A DNA stretch of 39,357 nt from assembly GCF_026241755.1 (NCBI RefSeq), contig NZ_JAPJDA010000032.1, positions 1-39,357 of the forward strand, written 5' to 3'. Under the pieces are notes generated by a model, which saw only the letters and a list, made by a program, of their open reading frames with translations, searched no databases and was not told where the DNA came from. Position numbers and translations under genes: made by a program. This document shows positions 38,248 through 39,357 of the stretch, in pieces (positions within the stretch are counted from its first letter, which is position 1; each line of letters starts with the position of its first letter). The DNA comes from Salinimicrobium profundisediminis (lineage in GTDB: Bacteria; Bacteroidota; Bacteroidia; Flavobacteriales; Flavobacteriaceae).

Positions 38248-39357
38248 CTACTCCAGCCTCACCGAAACAATCCCCACGCCATGCTGTTCCTGCTGTTCAG
38301 ACTCTGAAAGACCGGGACCTATTGAAAACTGCAGACTTTCAGCGTCTTCTAATTTTAACGGTTCCTGGATATCATGTTCAAAATACAATGGTAAAAATGA
38401 TGGATATGGTCGCGGCAGAGTAACTGTTTTCACCGGCTGCAATTCTGAAAGACCTATTTCATATTCCTCAATTTCAGGCTGAAGTTCTATAACTTTTCCA
38501 AAACTTCTTCCATTATCCATCACCAGCGCCACCTGTAGTTTTAATGGCTTATCATTAAGAGAGCGGGCTTTGATCACCAGCTTTACTTTATCCTCCAAAG
38601 CCTCTTCCCTACCCGCTACTTTCCTGTTAAAATTGTACCGGAAAGAATAGTCGTACACAGGTTTTGCTTCGGTGTTTTCAGGATCTACTTCAAAAAGCTT
38701 TTCAACATTCACCCTAAATTCAGCCTCTCCGGGATGCGCAGCAGGCACGGTGTTGAGCGTTGGCAGCCAGCGCGCCACGATATTCTCACTATCTTCCGAA
38801 GCATTAAAAAGGTAAACCGGAAACTTAGTTTCTACCACACGAATTTTGTAAGGCTCATCAGGGTCAAAATCCCATTCCCCCGGATTCCCATTCTGTCCTC
38901 CCGGAAAAGTATTGGTTCCTACGGAAGTTGTTACAATGATACGGTACTCTAAAATGCCATTTTTGAGCAACGTTTCTGGAACTGCCGCACCATATTCATA
39001 TGCCTTTTTATGCTGAAGTTGCACACTTTCATAAGTATTTCCGTTCCTAAACCAGGCTTCAACCTTTTCTACAGGTTTACTTGAAACAATTTCAGCTGAA
39101 ATTTCATGTTTTTCACCCTCAGTAAGCGTAGGAACAGCCTCGTGGACCAGATAAGTCCTGTCTACCGTGGTTTTAGGTGCTACAAAAGCAGTCAAATCTC
39201 TTTCGCTCCAGCCTTTGTAGGAAGACCTGCTTTTTTTGCCATTTTTGACAAGTATGTAAGTACCGGGCTTTACAGAAAATCCGTTTTCAGTAGCATTTTC
39301 AGAAACTTCATTTCCGGAATTAAGTCCGGTAATCAAAAAATCAGCTCCAAGGTCGGG
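38248..39357 (-). CDS. C-terminal part of a large secreted protein of unknown function (5' truncated by window)
   Basis: The frame is open to the window edge, so at least 369 residues are the C-terminal portion and the start is not visible. It is rich in beta-strands and looks like several sandwich modules: one around PTLTEGEKHEISAEI, one with a VEAWFRNGNTYE-type segment and an EWDF segment (GGQNGNPGEWDF), and a final one ending VGIVSVRLE that resembles carbohydrate-binding or lectin-like domains. No catalytic motif is seen. It is on the minus strand, convergent with the starch operon and separated from it by the repeat array. Glycan binding or degradation is possible but not shown. Confidence 0.6.
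   Translation of the reverse strand, partial: PDLGADFLITGLNSGNEVSENATENGFSVKPGTYILVKNGKKSRSSYKGWSERDLTAFVAPKTTVDRTYLVHEAVPTLTEGEKHEISAEIVSSKPVEKVEAWFRNGNTYESVQLQHKKAYEYGAAVPETLLKNGILEYRIIVTTSVGTNTFPGGQNGNPGEWDFDPDEPYKIRVVETKFPVYLFNASEDSENIVARWLPTLNTVPAAHPGEAEFRVNVEKLFEVDPENTEAKPVYDYSFRYNFNRKVAGREEALEDKVKLVIKARSLNDKPLKLQVALVMDNGRSFGKVIELQPEIEEYEIGLSELQPVKTVTLPRPYPSFLPLYFEHDIQEPLKLEDAESLQFSIGPGLSESEQQEQHGVGIVSVRLE
38952..38962. repeat. AAATG-N-CATTT palindrome copy inside the partial 3' gene
   Basis: The centre is C. The extended arms CTCTAAAATG and CATTTTTGAG match with one mismatch. Confidence 0.5.

Noticed and set aside
38222-38250. Degenerate GACTAC-like tandem repeats before the last gene
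   Set aside because: Only about three imperfect copies; not enough to call a separate repeat element.

Overview
The window looks like a chromosome segment from a marine-type member of the Flavobacteriaceae (Bacteroidota), in the broad neighbourhood of Gramella, Salegentibacter or Salinimicrobium. The genus is a guess. The support is a SusC/SusD pair, a type IX secretion (T9SS) C-terminal domain, many Bacteroidota-style lipoproteins, promoter -7 boxes of the TAnnTTTG type and no strong Shine-Dalgarno sites. No rRNA, tRNA, CRISPR array or intact insertion sequence was seen.

Layout. 1-4.2 kb is a mixed accessory stretch: the 3' end of a gamma-glutamyltransferase gene, a small MBOAT-like membrane protein, a glycosyltransferase, an exported acetolactate-decarboxylase-like lipoprotein and an arsenite methyltransferase. 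4.5-8.6 kb holds a large T9SS-exported protein with about 17 ELWxxDGTxxGT repeats, overlapping a fibronectin-III-like lipoprotein gene. 8.9-14.4 kb (minus strand) has a cupin, a GH97 alpha-glucosidase of the SusB type, an alginate-export-like porin and a diacylglycerol-kinase-family protein. surE follows on the plus strand. 15.5-18.5 kb (minus) is a small glycolytic cluster: BadF-type sugar kinase, gap and pfkA.

18.6-37.2 kb is a complete alpha-glucan (starch/maltodextrin) utilization locus. A LacI-family regulator sits in the middle. To its left a tight six-gene minus-strand operon runs MFS maltose transporter, beta-phosphoglucomutase, GH65 maltose phosphorylase, SusA-like GH13, GH31 alpha-glucosidase and a GH13 lipoprotein. 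To its right the plus strand runs SusC, SusD, SusE-like and a GH13 amylase lipoprotein. The inferred flow is: surface amylase cuts starch, SusCD imports oligosaccharides, periplasmic GH13/GH31 (and the distant GH97) trim them, the MFS carrier imports maltose, and phosphorolysis by GH65 plus beta-PGM feeds glucose-6-phosphate to the glycolytic genes next door. A perfect 14-bp LacI-type palindrome lies between lacI and susC.

37.2-38.2 kb is about 1 kb of non-coding DNA made of 250-bp direct repeats rich in small hairpins. It is followed by the 3' part of a large secreted protein of unknown function running off the window.

The least explained signal is a short palindrome, AAATG-N-CATTT with extended arms, found eight times in 39 kb both between and inside genes. 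Second is the hairpin-rich 250-bp repeat array beside the starch locus.
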